Shown here: piece after piece, positions 8,584 through 17,423 of the stretch
How positions within the stretch are numbered: position 1 is the first letter of the stretch
How the letters are laid out: the number at the start of each line of letters is the position of its first letter
Notes under the pieces: generated by a model
What the model was told of the DNA's origin: nothing
Seen by the model: the letters and a program-made list of their open reading frames with translations, nothing else
Databases searched by the model: none
Program-made: the position numbers and the translations under genes
Assembly: GCA_947488305.1 (NCBI GenBank)
Contig: CANKZM010000002.1
Location: 186,001-250,000 of the forward strand
Direction: 5' to 3'
DNA length: 64,000 bases
Source of the DNA: an uncultured Roseobacter sp.
GTDB lineage: Bacteria > Pseudomonadota > Alphaproteobacteria > Rhodobacterales > Rhodobacteraceae

Positions 8584-9252
8584 CTACAGAAATCTCAAGC
8601 GGTGTTTGTTGAGCAGCTCAACGATAATTGCTTTCGCATGTTGCCGATGTTTCTCGTGCGAGTCCCGTGCAGTATCAGCGTCCCCGCTCCGGATCGCGTG
8701 GAACACCGCGCGGTGATCCTCGTTTGACTTGGTGGGCAATGGGCGCATGAACAACGTCATCGTACGCGCGCGCCGCACCTGATCGCTCATCATGCCGACG
8801 ATACTCTGAATGCGCCTATTGCCGCCAAGCCGCACCAATTCAGAGTGAAAACGGTCATCGGCCTCTGCCCATGCATCAAGGTCGGATGCGGCGATGGCTG
8901 CATCCATATCGTCGATTGCAGTGGCAAGTGCTTTGAGGTCCGTTTCGTCATATCCGGCCTCGGCAGCGCGTTCTGCGGCATGGCTCTCCAACTCTGTCAG
9001 GACGTCGTAGATTTCTGCCATATCGTCAGGAGAAAGCGGCAGAATACGAACTCCTTTTCGAGGACGTAATTCCAGCAACCCTTGGCTCTCAAGTGTCAGG
9101 ACAGCTTCGCGCACAGGTGTACGGGACATGTCCAGCAAGTCGGCCAATTCGGATTCGAGATGATCCGATCCCGCTGCCAACTCCCCCGAGAAGACCTTGT
9201 TGCGTAACTCGTGGATTGCCCTTTGAGAACTCGAGAGTGGTTTGTCAGGCAT
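8584..9252 (-). CDS. GntR-family regulator, FCD type
   Basis: This 222-residue transcription factor has an N-terminal winged helix (residues about 8-70, with LADLLDMSRTPVREAVLTLE as the recognition segment) and a C-terminal FCD ligand-binding domain (about 80-210). The likely metal-binding His/Asp residues of FCD lie in DDRFHSELV, EDHRAVFHAI and DSHEKHRQH. FCD regulators usually sense small carboxylic acids. It ends a three-gene run with the Gfo/Idh and dehydrogenase genes and is the obvious candidate for controlling the divergent tct operon through the AATGCA repeats at 11446-11488. Confidence 0.88.
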   Translation of the reverse strand: MPDKPLSSSQRAIHELRNKVFSGELAAGSDHLESELADLLDMSRTPVREAVLTLESQGLLELRPRKGVRILPLSPDDMAEIYDVLTELESHAAERAAEAGYDETDLKALATAIDDMDAAIAASDLDAWAEADDRFHSELVRLGGNRRIQSIVGMMSDQVRRARTMTLFMRPLPTKSNEDHRAVFHAIRSGDADTARDSHEKHRQHAKAIIVELLNKHRLRFL

Positions 9253-9266
9253 TCGGCTCCGTTCTC

Positions 9267-10289
9267 CTAAAGCATCTGTTTACATCCGGTTCGCGCTGAG
9301 ATGTAGATTGCCTCTTCAATCGCCTCGACCGCAAGGTATTCCTGCGCGCAGTTTTCCAACGGCGTTCCATCGAGGATCCCTGACACAACGTGTGATTGAA
9401 GGGCGTGGACGCAATCGCCGCCGAAACCATCCCACGTGTCCGCAGGCAACAGGACAGTCTCATCAGTTGCGCCGAACCGGCGATGTGTAACCGACCCGTC
9501 GCCTGCCAATTCGAGTGTTCCTTTATGACCTTCGATAAGCGCCTCTCCCATCGTGCGGCGTAGATTGCTGGCGGAGTGGTCGAGGTGCCGATTGCCATCA
9601 AAGAGGGCGCGCAAGCCTCCCGGGTGCTCGAACAGAATGTAGCCTGCGTCCTCTCCAGCGATCACAGGGTTCAGACGGCGCAAATCCGCATAGACCGAGA
9701 TTGGATCGCCAAGGAGAAATCGGAAGGTATCGACCCAGTGAACAGCTGTCTCATGGACCAAAAAGCGTTCCATTTTCTGAAAATAGGGCTGCCTGGCGAG
9801 ATAGGCTTCTGCACCCTGACCATCGCCCGGGCGAAAGCGAAAGGTCGCTTGGTGAATCTGCCCGATCTCACCGCGCCCCAATGCCTGCCCAATTGTCCGG
9901 TACCAAGGCTGAAAGCGGAAATTCTCATGAACAACGATGGTGGCACCGGCGGCATCGGCTTCATCTGCGACTTGCCGGGCCTGGGCAAGATCGACGCAAA
10001 AAGGTTTCTGGCAGATGATCCATTTGATTCCGGCAGCAAGCGCTGTGCGGATCGCCGATGCGTGAGCGACCGGAGGCAGGATAATGTCCAACAGGTCCGG
10101 TTTCTGTTCGTCGAGCATCCGGTTCAGATCAGAATAGGCGGGCAGGCCTGTGGCCTTGGCTTTTTCGACGTCACGGTTACATGAGCCGACCAAGTGCACC
10201 CGTTTCATCCGGGCCCAGCTTCCATAGTGAAACTGGCTGAAATAACCCGCGCCGACACAAGCGACTCTGAGACTGGAATGCTGGGTCAT
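9267..10289 (-). CDS. Gfo/Idh/MocA-family oxidoreductase
   Basis: This 340-residue NAD(P)-dependent oxidoreductase has an N-terminal Rossmann fold (VACVGAGYFSQFH, residues about 9-21) and a C-terminal alpha/beta domain that forms the substrate pocket. The usual EKP motif is CQKPF here, with Q replacing E. The family oxidises or reduces sugars, sugar acids and inositols. The gene overlaps the isopropylmalate/tartrate-type dehydrogenase by four bases (ATGA). A role in converting the acid imported by the tct system is inferred from position; the exact substrate is not evident. Confidence 0.82.
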   Translation of the reverse strand: MTQHSSLRVACVGAGYFSQFHYGSWARMKRVHLVGSCNRDVEKAKATGLPAYSDLNRMLDEQKPDLLDIILPPVAHASAIRTALAAGIKWIICQKPFCVDLAQARQVADEADAAGATIVVHENFRFQPWYRTIGQALGRGEIGQIHQATFRFRPGDGQGAEAYLARQPYFQKMERFLVHETAVHWVDTFRFLLGDPISVYADLRRLNPVIAGEDAGYILFEHPGGLRALFDGNRHLDHSASNLRRTMGEALIEGHKGTLELAGDGSVTHRRFGATDETVLLPADTWDGFGGDCVHALQSHVVSGILDGTPLENCAQEYLAVEAIEEAIYISARTGCKQML

Positions 10290-11377
10290 GTGACGAAAAG
10301 CGTGTCCAGCACGGCGTTTGCTGCGGTTTCCGTCCCTGCCATCCCACCAAGATCACGGGTCAAAGTCGTACCACCCGAGACCACGTCCTCCACTGCTTCA
10401 CGGAGGCGGTGCCCGTCCTTTTGCATCACGGCGTTGTCATGCTTGATGCCAAGCCATTCGAGCATCATCGCCGCAGACAGTATCATCGCGAACGGGTTCG
10501 CAAGACCTTGGCCCGCGATGTCCGGCGCAGATCCGTGGCACGGTTGAAACACCGCGTGTTCAAGACCAATGTCGGCGGACGGGGCCAGACCAAGCCCCCC
10601 CATCAACCCCGCGCCTAGATCAGAGAGGATGTCACCAAACATATTCTCCGTGACGAGAACGTCGAAATCCCATGGTTTCTGGATCATCCACAGGGCTGTC
10701 GCATCGACATAAGCGTGATCGGCCAGAATATCGGGATGTTTCCGGGCTTCCGCATCGAATATCTCGCGGAAAAAAGCAAAAGCGCGGAATACATTGGCTT
10801 TGTCCACACAAGTGACGCGGCCAGGCCCGCGACCTGACACCTTACGAGTCTTTGCAAGTTCGAATGCGAAGCGAAAGAGCTTTTCGGAGATGTCTCGTGT
10901 GACCAGCAGCGTCTCGCGCGCTTCGTTGTGTGTGACTTCGCCACGTCCTTGGGTGTGGAAAAGCCCCTCGGTGCTTTCGCGGATCAATACAAAATCAATT
11001 TCACGGTTCGCGGGCATATCAAGTGGTGTTTTCTGCCCAGCCTTCACGGTGACGGGGCGGACACCTGCGAAAAGCGTCAATGCTTTGCGTAGGTCGATCT
11101 GCGGCGAAATTTCGGTGCCATCATCATAGCGGACATCGGGCAACCCCATCGCTGAAAGAAGAATGGCATCTGAGTTTCGCGCTATTTGCATGGACGATTC
11201 TGGCAGCGACTCCCCTGTATTTGCATAATACGCGGCCCCGGCTGGCGGGTGGCTAAAGGCGAGTTCATAGGCGGCGGACGCCGTCGCGATACGTTCGAGA
11301 ATCCTGAGGGTCGGCGCCATTATTTCGGGGCCGATTCCATCTCCGTGAAATACAGCAATGCTGAAGGTCTTTTTCAT
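10286..11377 (-). CDS. Isopropylmalate/isocitrate/tartrate dehydrogenase family protein
   Basis: This 363-residue beta-decarboxylating dehydrogenase-family enzyme starts at 11377, where MKKTFSIAVFHGDGIGPEI gives the canonical N-terminus; the frame extends upstream but without family sequence. Motifs are HGDGIGPE (NAD site), RESTEGLF (substrate loop) and NMFGDILSDLGAGLMGGLG (metal-binding aspartates). It has no leu-operon neighbours, so oxidation of a 2- or 3-hydroxy acid such as tartrate, malate or a relative is likelier than leucine synthesis. It diverges from tctC across a 135-base region containing repeated AATGCA elements. Confidence 0.82.
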   Translation of the reverse strand: MKKTFSIAVFHGDGIGPEIMAPTLRILERIATASAAYELAFSHPPAGAAYYANTGESLPESSMQIARNSDAILLSAMGLPDVRYDDGTEISPQIDLRKALTLFAGVRPVTVKAGQKTPLDMPANREIDFVLIRESTEGLFHTQGRGEVTHNEARETLLVTRDISEKLFRFAFELAKTRKVSGRGPGRVTCVDKANVFRAFAFFREIFDAEARKHPDILADHAYVDATALWMIQKPWDFDVLVTENMFGDILSDLGAGLMGGLGLAPSADIGLEHAVFQPCHGSAPDIAGQGLANPFAMILSAAMMLEWLGIKHDNAVMQKDGHRLREAVEDVVSGGTTLTRDLGGMAGTETAANAVLDTLFVT

Positions 11378-11437
11378 CGCGGGGTCTCTTTCCTCGACTG
11401 ATCTGCTGAGATTTTTCGACTTAATCAATCGAAAAAG

Positions 11438-11489
11438 TTGACAAGGCATTATTTAATGCATACGCAAATAAATGCAATAAAGAATGCAT
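11438..11489 (+). promoter_or_regulatory. tct promoter with palindromic operator and AATGCA repeats
   Basis: A consensus -35 TTGACA lies at 11438-11443, with a weaker TACGCA 17 bases on. The spacer holds an inverted repeat, GCATTA-TT-TAATGC (11446-11459). Further AATGCA copies start at 11455, 11471 and 11483. Arms inside the spacer of a promoter are the usual place for a repressor. The FCD GntR regulator at 8584-9252 is the likely binder (inference). Confidence 0.55.
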
Positions 11490-11512
11490 AGAAAATTGGG
11501 AGGATTATCGAC

Positions 11513-12520
11513 ATGAAGAGAAAATTTGGAAAACTGGCGGCGGTTACTGCCATTGCTGCAACGCTCGGCGGCGCCACCCTGGCGCAGGAATACCCATTCC
11601 GTGACATAACAACGGCCGTTGTCTGGGGCGCCGGTGGCGGCACTGACAGCATCAATCGAATGATCATGGCCGAAATGGAAAAACACCTTCCTGTGTCGAT
11701 CAACGTTATCAACCAGACCGGTGGTGTGGCCGGATCGAATGGCATGGTTTATGTGATGAACCAGCCCGACGATGGGTACACGCTTGTTGGTCTGTCAGAA
11801 TCCAACGTTACCGCAGCCGTGCAGGGCGGTTGGGACAAGAAATTCGACTATTGGTATCCGTTCATCGTCGGTGGATCGCCCGATTTGATCTCGGTGCCAG
11901 CAGATAGCCCATACAACACATTGGAAGAACTGGTTGATGCAGCGAAAGCCGCACCCGGAACGATCCCGGCTGCGGCCTCGGGCGCTGGCTCGATCCATCA
12001 CCTCAATCTACTCGCCATTGAAAATGGGGCGGGTGCGACCTTCAATTTCATCCCTTACAAAGGGTCGGCCCCCGGACAGGAAGCGGCGATTGCAGGCGAA
12101 GTCGCGCTGGTCGTCACCTCGCTCGCTGAACAGGCAACTCTGATCGAGGGAGGACAGTTGAAACCATTGGCGATGCTCACACCAGAAGCCGCCGAGATCG
12201 CGGGCATGACAGTACCATCCGCTTTTGACATCTACGACGGTCTGGATGCCTATCTGCCGCTCAAACAGGCGATCGGTTTCGCTGTGCATGACAGTGCATC
12301 GGATGATGTGAAATCGGCGCTTGGCGGTGCTTTCGAGAAAGCGATTGCGTCAGATATCGTGGCCGATTGGGCGGCGGCCAATAGTTATGACGTCGGAGGC
12401 CAGTATGGCGAAGAAGCACAAGCCATCTTTGCGACGCTGGAGGCCAATTTTGCCTACACCCTGCAAGAGTTGGGCGCGGCGACGGTTGATCCCATGAGCC
12501 TTGGCATCGAGAAGCCTTGA
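11513..12520 (+). CDS. tctC: Tripartite tricarboxylate transporter substrate-binding protein (TctC/Bug)
   Basis: This 335-residue periplasmic binding protein of the Bug/TctC family starts at 11513, with GGGAGGA ten bases upstream. Its signal peptide ends near ATLA (MKRKFGKLAAVTAIAATLGG). The mature part carries the family signatures WGAGGGTDSINRMI and NQTGGVAGSNG, which line the carboxylate pocket. It delivers an organic acid, probably a di- or hydroxy-carboxylate, to TctAB. It is the first gene of a run continuing to about 16.3 kb. Confidence 0.9.
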   Translation: MKRKFGKLAAVTAIAATLGGATLAQEYPFRDITTAVVWGAGGGTDSINRMIMAEMEKHLPVSINVINQTGGVAGSNGMVYVMNQPDDGYTLVGLSESNVTAAVQGGWDKKFDYWYPFIVGGSPDLISVPADSPYNTLEELVDAAKAAPGTIPAAASGAGSIHHLNLLAIENGAGATFNFIPYKGSAPGQEAAIAGEVALVVTSLAEQATLIEGGQLKPLAMLTPEAAEIAGMTVPSAFDIYDGLDAYLPLKQAIGFAVHDSASDDVKSALGGAFEKAIASDIVADWAAANSYDVGGQYGEEAQAIFATLEANFAYTLQELGAATVDPMSLGIEKP

Positions 12521-12536
12521 TCAGGCACCTAACCTC

Positions 12537-12568
12537 GAATGGGCGCTGGCATTGATCGACGCCCATTC
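12537..12568 (+). repeat. Hairpin between tctC and tctB
   Basis: GAATGGGCG (12537-12545) and CGCCCATTC (12560-12568) are perfect 9-bp arms around a 14-base loop in the 76 bases between tctC and tctB. No T-run follows. It may set a higher level of binding-protein message than of membrane subunits, like the hairpin at 3666-3689. Confidence 0.55.
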
Positions 12569-12596
12569 CCCCCACCGGTCAAGGGAACGTTCAACG

Positions 12597-13340
12597 ATGG
12601 ATCAAGACACGGAAGTTCTGCGTACCCGCGATTTCTGGGGCGCGCTTGCCTTGATGGCAATATCTGCCTTTTTCTTGTGGCGCACCTTTGACATCCCGCT
12701 TTGGGGTGAAAACCGGGCGGGTGTGAGTTCTGCCAATTGGTACAATTCCGCAGCGATAGTCCCCTTGGGCATCTTCTCGGCCTTGGCTGCCCTTTCCCTT
12801 GTTCTCCTTGGAATTTCGATCCGCGCTGGTGGTGCACAGCGTGCGCTTTCATCGGTTGGGATTGGTTGGAGCGCGAAGGAGGCGTTGCGATTCTCCACAA
12901 TCGGCATTATCCTGTTCTTCTACGTCGCAGGACTGGTGCCACGGGTCGATTTTGTTTTGTGCAGTGGGTTGTTGATCACCGCGCTCACATTCGGATTTCA
13001 CAAGGGGCAAGGGCGTCGGATGATCCTGGCTGCTCTGTCTGTTGCCGTTGCCGGCGGTTACGCATTGGCTGCGCATTTGCCTCAATCAGAATGGGCAGCT
13101 CATGACGACGATTGGCTGACGTTGCTTGTCTGGATTGGCCTCACCGTTTGGATGCTGTGCCGCGCGCGAGGTGACCGTGTTCTAAAGGCTGTGCCGACCA
13201 TTGCCGTGATCGTCCCTGCCTTGCTTGTTTGCGCCATGGCTTTCGGGTTTCGTCAGAATGTCCCCAATCGGGGCGGGTTGCTCTTCAAACAAATCGAATA
13301 CCACTACTACGTGACGATCCGTCCACTCTGGAGAGGGTAG
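12597..13340 (+). CDS. tctB: Tripartite tricarboxylate transporter small membrane subunit TctB
   Basis: This 247-residue protein has several hydrophobic segments. The start at 12597 (MDQDTEVLRTRDFWGALALM) is chosen because it puts the first membrane helix at residue 12 and has AAGGGA upstream. TctB is the small subunit of TTT transporters and is poorly conserved; identity rests on size, hydrophobicity and position between tctC and tctA. The C-terminal half has an extra hydrophobic pair. Its stop is one base before the tctA start. Confidence 0.85.
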   Translation: MDQDTEVLRTRDFWGALALMAISAFFLWRTFDIPLWGENRAGVSSANWYNSAAIVPLGIFSALAALSLVLLGISIRAGGAQRALSSVGIGWSAKEALRFSTIGIILFFYVAGLVPRVDFVLCSGLLITALTFGFHKGQGRRMILAALSVAVAGGYALAAHLPQSEWAAHDDDWLTLLVWIGLTVWMLCRARGDRVLKAVPTIAVIVPALLVCAMAFGFRQNVPNRGGLLFKQIEYHYYVTIRPLWRG

Positions 13341-13341
13341 G

Positions 13342-14853
13342 ATGGATTTTGTCCTTCTACAGCTTTCGGGTTTTGCAGGCGCATTCATCGCGCTGGTCTT
13401 GGACCCACTGACCTACGCCTATCTGATTATATCGGTTTTTCTGGGGATCACCTTTGGGGCGCTACCTGGATTGACCGCGACGCTGGCAGTGACCATTCTG
13501 ACAGGTTTTTTTGGCAACAAGATCCCACTTGATTACTCGCTGATCGCACTGTTGGGGGCCTATGTGGGCGCGATTTACGGCGGGTCTTACCCTTCGATCC
13601 TTTTGAATATTCCCGGTACCGCCGCAAGTGCTGCGACGGCAATGGACGGCCATCCGCTGGCCAAGGCCGGGCGCGGGGGTGAAGCGCTTGGCCTTACGAC
13701 GACGGCGAGTTTTATTGGCACGTTGATCGGCACATTTGCCCTATTGATCTTTGTCTGGCTTCTGCTGCTGCTCTCAAAGAACATCGCCAGCCCGGAAAAG
13801 GCGCTTCTTGCGCTCTTCGGTATCCTGCTGTCCGGAACACTTATGTCCGAGGACCTCGTGATCAAAGGATGGATCGCGGGTTTGATCGGGCTCGCGATGG
13901 CCATGGTCGGATTGGACCCATTGCTGAGCGAGCCACGCTATACTTTCGGCTGGTCCTACATGTTAAGCGGATTTCAGGTTGTACCGGTCCTGATGGGCGC
14001 CTTTGCCGTCCCACAAATCATCGACGGCATGCGGCATATGGAGATGGGCCAGATGGTCCAACTCAAGGGGCGTATCCTCCCAAACCTGTCATCGATCCGT
14101 CGATATATGCCGACAATCACCCGCTCAGGGGTCATCGGAACGGGCGTTGGGTCCTTACCGGGGGTGGGCGAGGACGTGGCGGGCTGGGTCAGCTACGGCG
14201 TCGGCAAGACAGTTAGTAAAGACGGTGAAAACTTCGGCAAGGGATCTATCGAGGGCCTGTTATCATCTGAAACCGCAAACAACGCCTGCATCGGAGGGGC
14301 GCTCATTCCGCTCTTGGTTTTGGGCATTCCCGGCTCTCCCCCCGCCGCCGCCCTTATGGGCGCGTTCAAGATCAACAACATTATTCCAGGGCCGACCATC
14401 GACCCTGAAATCATACTGCGGGTTGTGGCAATCATGGTGCTTGCGTCGTTCACGATGTTTGTCATGGGGCTGTTCACCGCCCGGGTCTTCATCAAGATAT
14501 TGCGTATTCCGCAGGTGGTGTTTCTGCCGGTAGTGATGGTTTTGACCACAATTGGTTCGTTCAGCGTAGGGGGTGGGATCAATGATCTTTACCTGATGCT
14601 GGGCGTGGGTTTTGTGGCCTATTTCATGAATCTGATGAAGTACCCGATCGCGCCTTTGGTGATCGGGGTCATCCTTGGCGGGCTCTTCGATGAGACGTTC
14701 CGGCGATCATTACTGATATCAGGTGGCGACCTCACGGTTTTTGCCTCGCGCCCGGTCGCGGCAATCCTGCTGATGCTCAACGTGACGCTTGTTCTGAGCC
14801 AAATTCCAGTGATGAAACGAGCGCTGGGGCGTTTTCGTGGAAAGGTGATCTGA
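13342..14853 (+). CDS. tctA: Tripartite tricarboxylate transporter large membrane subunit TctA
   Basis: This 503-residue membrane protein has about 12 helices. The conserved TctA motif GALPGLTATLAVTILTGF lies near residues 35-52, and related glycine/proline-rich segments (GSLPGVGEDVAGW, LGIPGSPPAAALMG) follow in the second half. TctA is the ion-coupled transport channel of the TTT system. The stop overlaps the next start by one base (TGATG), tying expression to the downstream ABM-domain gene. Confidence 0.93.
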   Translation: MDFVLLQLSGFAGAFIALVLDPLTYAYLIISVFLGITFGALPGLTATLAVTILTGFFGNKIPLDYSLIALLGAYVGAIYGGSYPSILLNIPGTAASAATAMDGHPLAKAGRGGEALGLTTTASFIGTLIGTFALLIFVWLLLLLSKNIASPEKALLALFGILLSGTLMSEDLVIKGWIAGLIGLAMAMVGLDPLLSEPRYTFGWSYMLSGFQVVPVLMGAFAVPQIIDGMRHMEMGQMVQLKGRILPNLSSIRRYMPTITRSGVIGTGVGSLPGVGEDVAGWVSYGVGKTVSKDGENFGKGSIEGLLSSETANNACIGGALIPLLVLGIPGSPPAAALMGAFKINNIIPGPTIDPEIILRVVAIMVLASFTMFVMGLFTARVFIKILRIPQVVFLPVVMVLTTIGSFSVGGGINDLYLMLGVGFVAYFMNLMKYPIAPLVIGVILGGLFDETFRRSLLISGGDLTVFASRPVAAILLMLNVTLVLSQIPVMKRALGRFRGKVI

Positions 14854-15143
14854 TGTTTGCCGTTGTCGTGACCTTTCAAATCAGGCCCGAGGCCATGCGG
14901 GAGTTTCTGCCTTTAATGATCGAGAATGCACAAATTTCGCTTTCGGAGGAGCCGGAATGCCACCGCTTCGATGTGTGCACCGATGGGGAACGCCCGAACG
15001 AAGTTCTATTGTATGAAATTTACTCAAACCGCGCTGCTTTCGACGCTCACCTTGAAAGTCCCCACTTCAAAGCCTTTGATCGTGCAGTTGCGTCATATGT
15101 GCTTCGAAAGGACGTCCGGGGATACGCAACGGTGGTGGCATGA
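14853..15143 (+). CDS. Antibiotic-biosynthesis-monooxygenase (ABM) domain protein
   Basis: This 96-residue single-domain protein has the ferredoxin-like ABM fold of YgiN-type quinol monooxygenases: VVVTFQIRPEAMREFLPLM at the start, CHRFDVCTD in the second strand, and FDAHLESPHFKAF with the conserved histidines. It probably dimerises. Such proteins are often embedded in catabolic operons, where their reaction is rarely known. It starts within the tctA stop codon and overlaps the next gene by four bases, so it belongs to the same transcript. Confidence 0.8.
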   Translation: MFAVVVTFQIRPEAMREFLPLMIENAQISLSEEPECHRFDVCTDGERPNEVLLYEIYSNRAAFDAHLESPHFKAFDRAVASYVLRKDVRGYATVVA

Positions 15144-15937
15144 ACGACTGGGAAGTCTATGCCATAAAGTATGCAGACCGGAACACCCGCACGCGAGTCG
15201 ACAGCTTCATCTTTGATGACAATCACGACGCACCGCATGCGATGGATTATTTCATGTGGCTGCTGAGGCAAGGCGACGAAGTGATCCTTGTTGATACCGG
15301 ATATGAAAGCGACGAGGCGACCGCGCGTGGTCGACCGATCCGGTTAGAGCCTGTTGCGGCATTGGCACCTTTTGGCGTGGACCCAAGCGACGTGAGCGAC
15401 GTTATCGTAACCCATTTACACTACGACCATGCTGGTGGCCTGCACTTGTTTCCCAACGCCACCCTTCACATGCAAGCAGCTGAGATGGCTTACGCATCCA
15501 GGCCTTGCATGTGCCATGAAACGCTGCGCATGCCTTTTACCGCAAACCACATATGTGAAGTGGTGAAACGGCTATATTCCGGTAAAGTTGCCTTCTATGA
15601 CGGGGAAGCTGAAATCGCCGACGGAGTTACGGTGCATCGCATCGGCGGCCATAGTCGCGGGTTGCAGTGCGTACGGGTGCGCACGCAAGCAGGATGGTTG
15701 GTTCTGGCGTCAGACGCCGCCCATTTTTATGAAAATATCCTCGCACGGAAACCCTTCCCAATCGTCGTGGACCTGCAAGAAATGCTGGAGGGATTTGACA
15801 CACTTGAACGTCTCGCCTCGTCGCCACAGCTGATAATTCCGGGCCACGATCCCTTGGTGCGTGCGTTTTTTCCGACTGTGTTGGCCGATCACATCCACCG
15901 GTTGGACATAGGCCCCACCAAGGAGGTGGTACGATGA
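15140..15937 (+). CDS. Metallo-beta-lactamase-fold hydrolase, lactonase-like
   Basis: This 265-residue MBL-fold enzyme has the dinuclear zinc motif HLHYDH (residues 92-97), a later metal histidine in GGHSRG (169-174), a bridging aspartate in SDAAHFYEN (191-199) and PGHD (234-237). This arrangement matches AttM/AhlS-type lactonases and gluconolactonase-like relatives. In a sugar-acid operon the natural substrate is more likely a sugar-acid lactone than a quorum-sensing lactone (inference). It overlaps its neighbours by four bases on both sides. Confidence 0.82.
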   Translation: MNDWEVYAIKYADRNTRTRVDSFIFDDNHDAPHAMDYFMWLLRQGDEVILVDTGYESDEATARGRPIRLEPVAALAPFGVDPSDVSDVIVTHLHYDHAGGLHLFPNATLHMQAAEMAYASRPCMCHETLRMPFTANHICEVVKRLYSGKVAFYDGEAEIADGVTVHRIGGHSRGLQCVRVRTQAGWLVLASDAAHFYENILARKPFPIVVDLQEMLEGFDTLERLASSPQLIIPGHDPLVRAFFPTVLADHIHRLDIGPTKEVVR

Positions 15938-16314
15938 AAATAAGCTTGGTCGCGGACGGCTTTACCGGTGCCTCCAACATCGCTTTGACCCGCGCTGAAG
16001 CAGACATGTCGGTTACGCAGATCATTGGTGTGCCCGCCCGTCCAGCAGATCGCGACCTTAGTGCGGGTGTGTTGGTGTCGAAAATGCGGACATCGCCCGT
16101 ATCCGAGGCTATCGTAACGTCACTTGCAGTGTGCGAATGGCTTGTGGCTCAAGGGGCCAGGCAGATCATTCTCAAAGTAGGTTCGACTTTTTCCAAAAAA
16201 TCCGGAATGGGCGGCGATGAGGGGGTTTGGGGTTGTCCGCTATGGATCATGCAGCCCGGCGACATGTCTGTAGGTACAACAGTATCTCGAAATGGTGCCT
16301 GCCCGGCAGATTGA
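15934..16314 (+). pseudogene. Truncated four-carbon acid sugar kinase (DUF1537 N-domain)
   Basis: The first 85-90 codons match the N-terminal domain of four-carbon-acid sugar kinases (ADGFTGASN at the start, then VSEAIVTSLAVCEWLVAQGARQ and KVGSTF, which aligns with the family KYCSTFDST). After about residue 90 similarity stops and the frame closes at 126 codons, against about 420 for the intact family. The nucleotide-binding C-domain is absent, so the product should be inactive. It overlaps the lactonase gene by four bases, which suggests that an intact kinase once completed the operon. Confidence 0.7.
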
Positions 16315-16420
16315 TGTAACTCAAGCGCCGCGGATCAGTCCGCGATACACTTGCCGTGACGAAGAAAGTTTAGTGACGCTTGCAATGCGCCCTGACCCGG
16401 CCGCCTAAATCTCCGGAAAT

Positions 16421-17125
16421 TCACGCCATCCGCTTCAATCGGCTAAATTCCTCGATGTGGTCGATGTTGACAAAATTCATGGACATTTCCAAAGCCAACT
16501 CGAACCTCTCTTTATCAAATCGGTCAGAGTAGAACATGACTTGCAGCCCGGCTGCTTGACACAATCGAATGTGTTCCGGATCAAAGTCATGTGCATGAAA
16601 CTCAACGATTTCAGCGCCATGCTCCTCGATGGCTGCCTCAACGCCACCGGCGGTGGTCCAATGTATCATTCGTCGAATGGCGGGTGCGCGCAATATCATC
16701 TGTTGACGCATCTCGGGATCGAATGAAAACGTGAAGCACTTTTCTTCAATACCGAGAGCAGAGACAATTTCGGCGACCTTTGCACAATCGGCCTTTTTGA
16801 TCTCCAGATAAAAACCCGCGTTCGGCGCAAATTCTGACAGAAAGGCATCAAGCCTTGGCACTGGTTCCCCTTCGAACTGGGGGTTAAACCAGCGACCCGC
16901 GTCAAGCTGATCGATCTCGTCACTGTGTAAGTCTGAAACCTTGCCTGTGCCGTTGGTTGTGCGGTCCACTGTCTCATCATGCATCACGTACAACACACCG
17001 TCCGCCGACTGGCGAATATCCAACTCAATGATTGATCCGCCGAGTTCCAGCGCTTTCTTGGCAGATGCAAATGTGTTTTCGGGTGCACTAAGGCTTGCGC
17101 CACGGTGGCAGACTATCTGGGTCAA
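16421..17125 (-). CDS. Glycerophosphodiester phosphodiesterase family protein
   Basis: This is a 234-residue GDPD-family TIM barrel. The N-terminal HRGASLSAPENT holds the catalytic His and Glu, ELDIRQSADGVLYVMHDE supplies metal ligands and the second catalytic His, and YLEIKK the late Glu-Lys pair. It should hydrolyse glycerophosphodiesters from lipid headgroups to glycerol-3-phosphate. There is no signal peptide, so it acts in the cytoplasm. TTG at 17125 is chosen as start because AAGGAG lies seven bases upstream and HRG then falls at residues 7-9; another TTG at 17152 has no such site. Single-gene unit. Confidence 0.87.
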   Translation of the reverse strand: MTQIVCHRGASLSAPENTFASAKKALELGGSIIELDIRQSADGVLYVMHDETVDRTTNGTGKVSDLHSDEIDQLDAGRWFNPQFEGEPVPRLDAFLSEFAPNAGFYLEIKKADCAKVAEIVSALGIEEKCFTFSFDPEMRQQMILRAPAIRRMIHWTTAGGVEAAIEEHGAEIVEFHAHDFDPEHIRLCQAAGLQVMFYSDRFDKERFELALEMSMNFVNIDHIEEFSRLKRMA

Positions 17126-17423
17126 CAGGACACTCCTTAGGTTCCAATCCAAATCAAACTTGTTGCCTGGACAGGTGACTAAGTTTCAGCATCTGCTTGG
17201 GACGTCGAAATGTAAATGTTGCTAAGCGTTTTCGAGCCCAGGAAACTCTGAACGAGCCGGATTTGCCCACGGTCAATGTCTCGGGGTGTGCACATTTATT
17301 TGTGGCTTGGCCGCCTTCGCTGATGCTGTCGTTGCTATCAGGTTGGCGGCGTTCAGCTGCAAATCTGCGATTGTGCATTGGCCTGTGGCGCTCAGCAGAT
17401 CATCGACCCTCACTTCACGCACC
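17126..17423. other. Intergenic stretch without recognised gene
   Basis: About 300 bases between the GDPD and fatty-acid-hydroxylase genes. Frames on both strands lack family signatures and ribosome binding sites. The upstream region of the GDPD gene must lie here, but no convincing promoter, RNA or repeat was seen. Confidence 0.5.
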
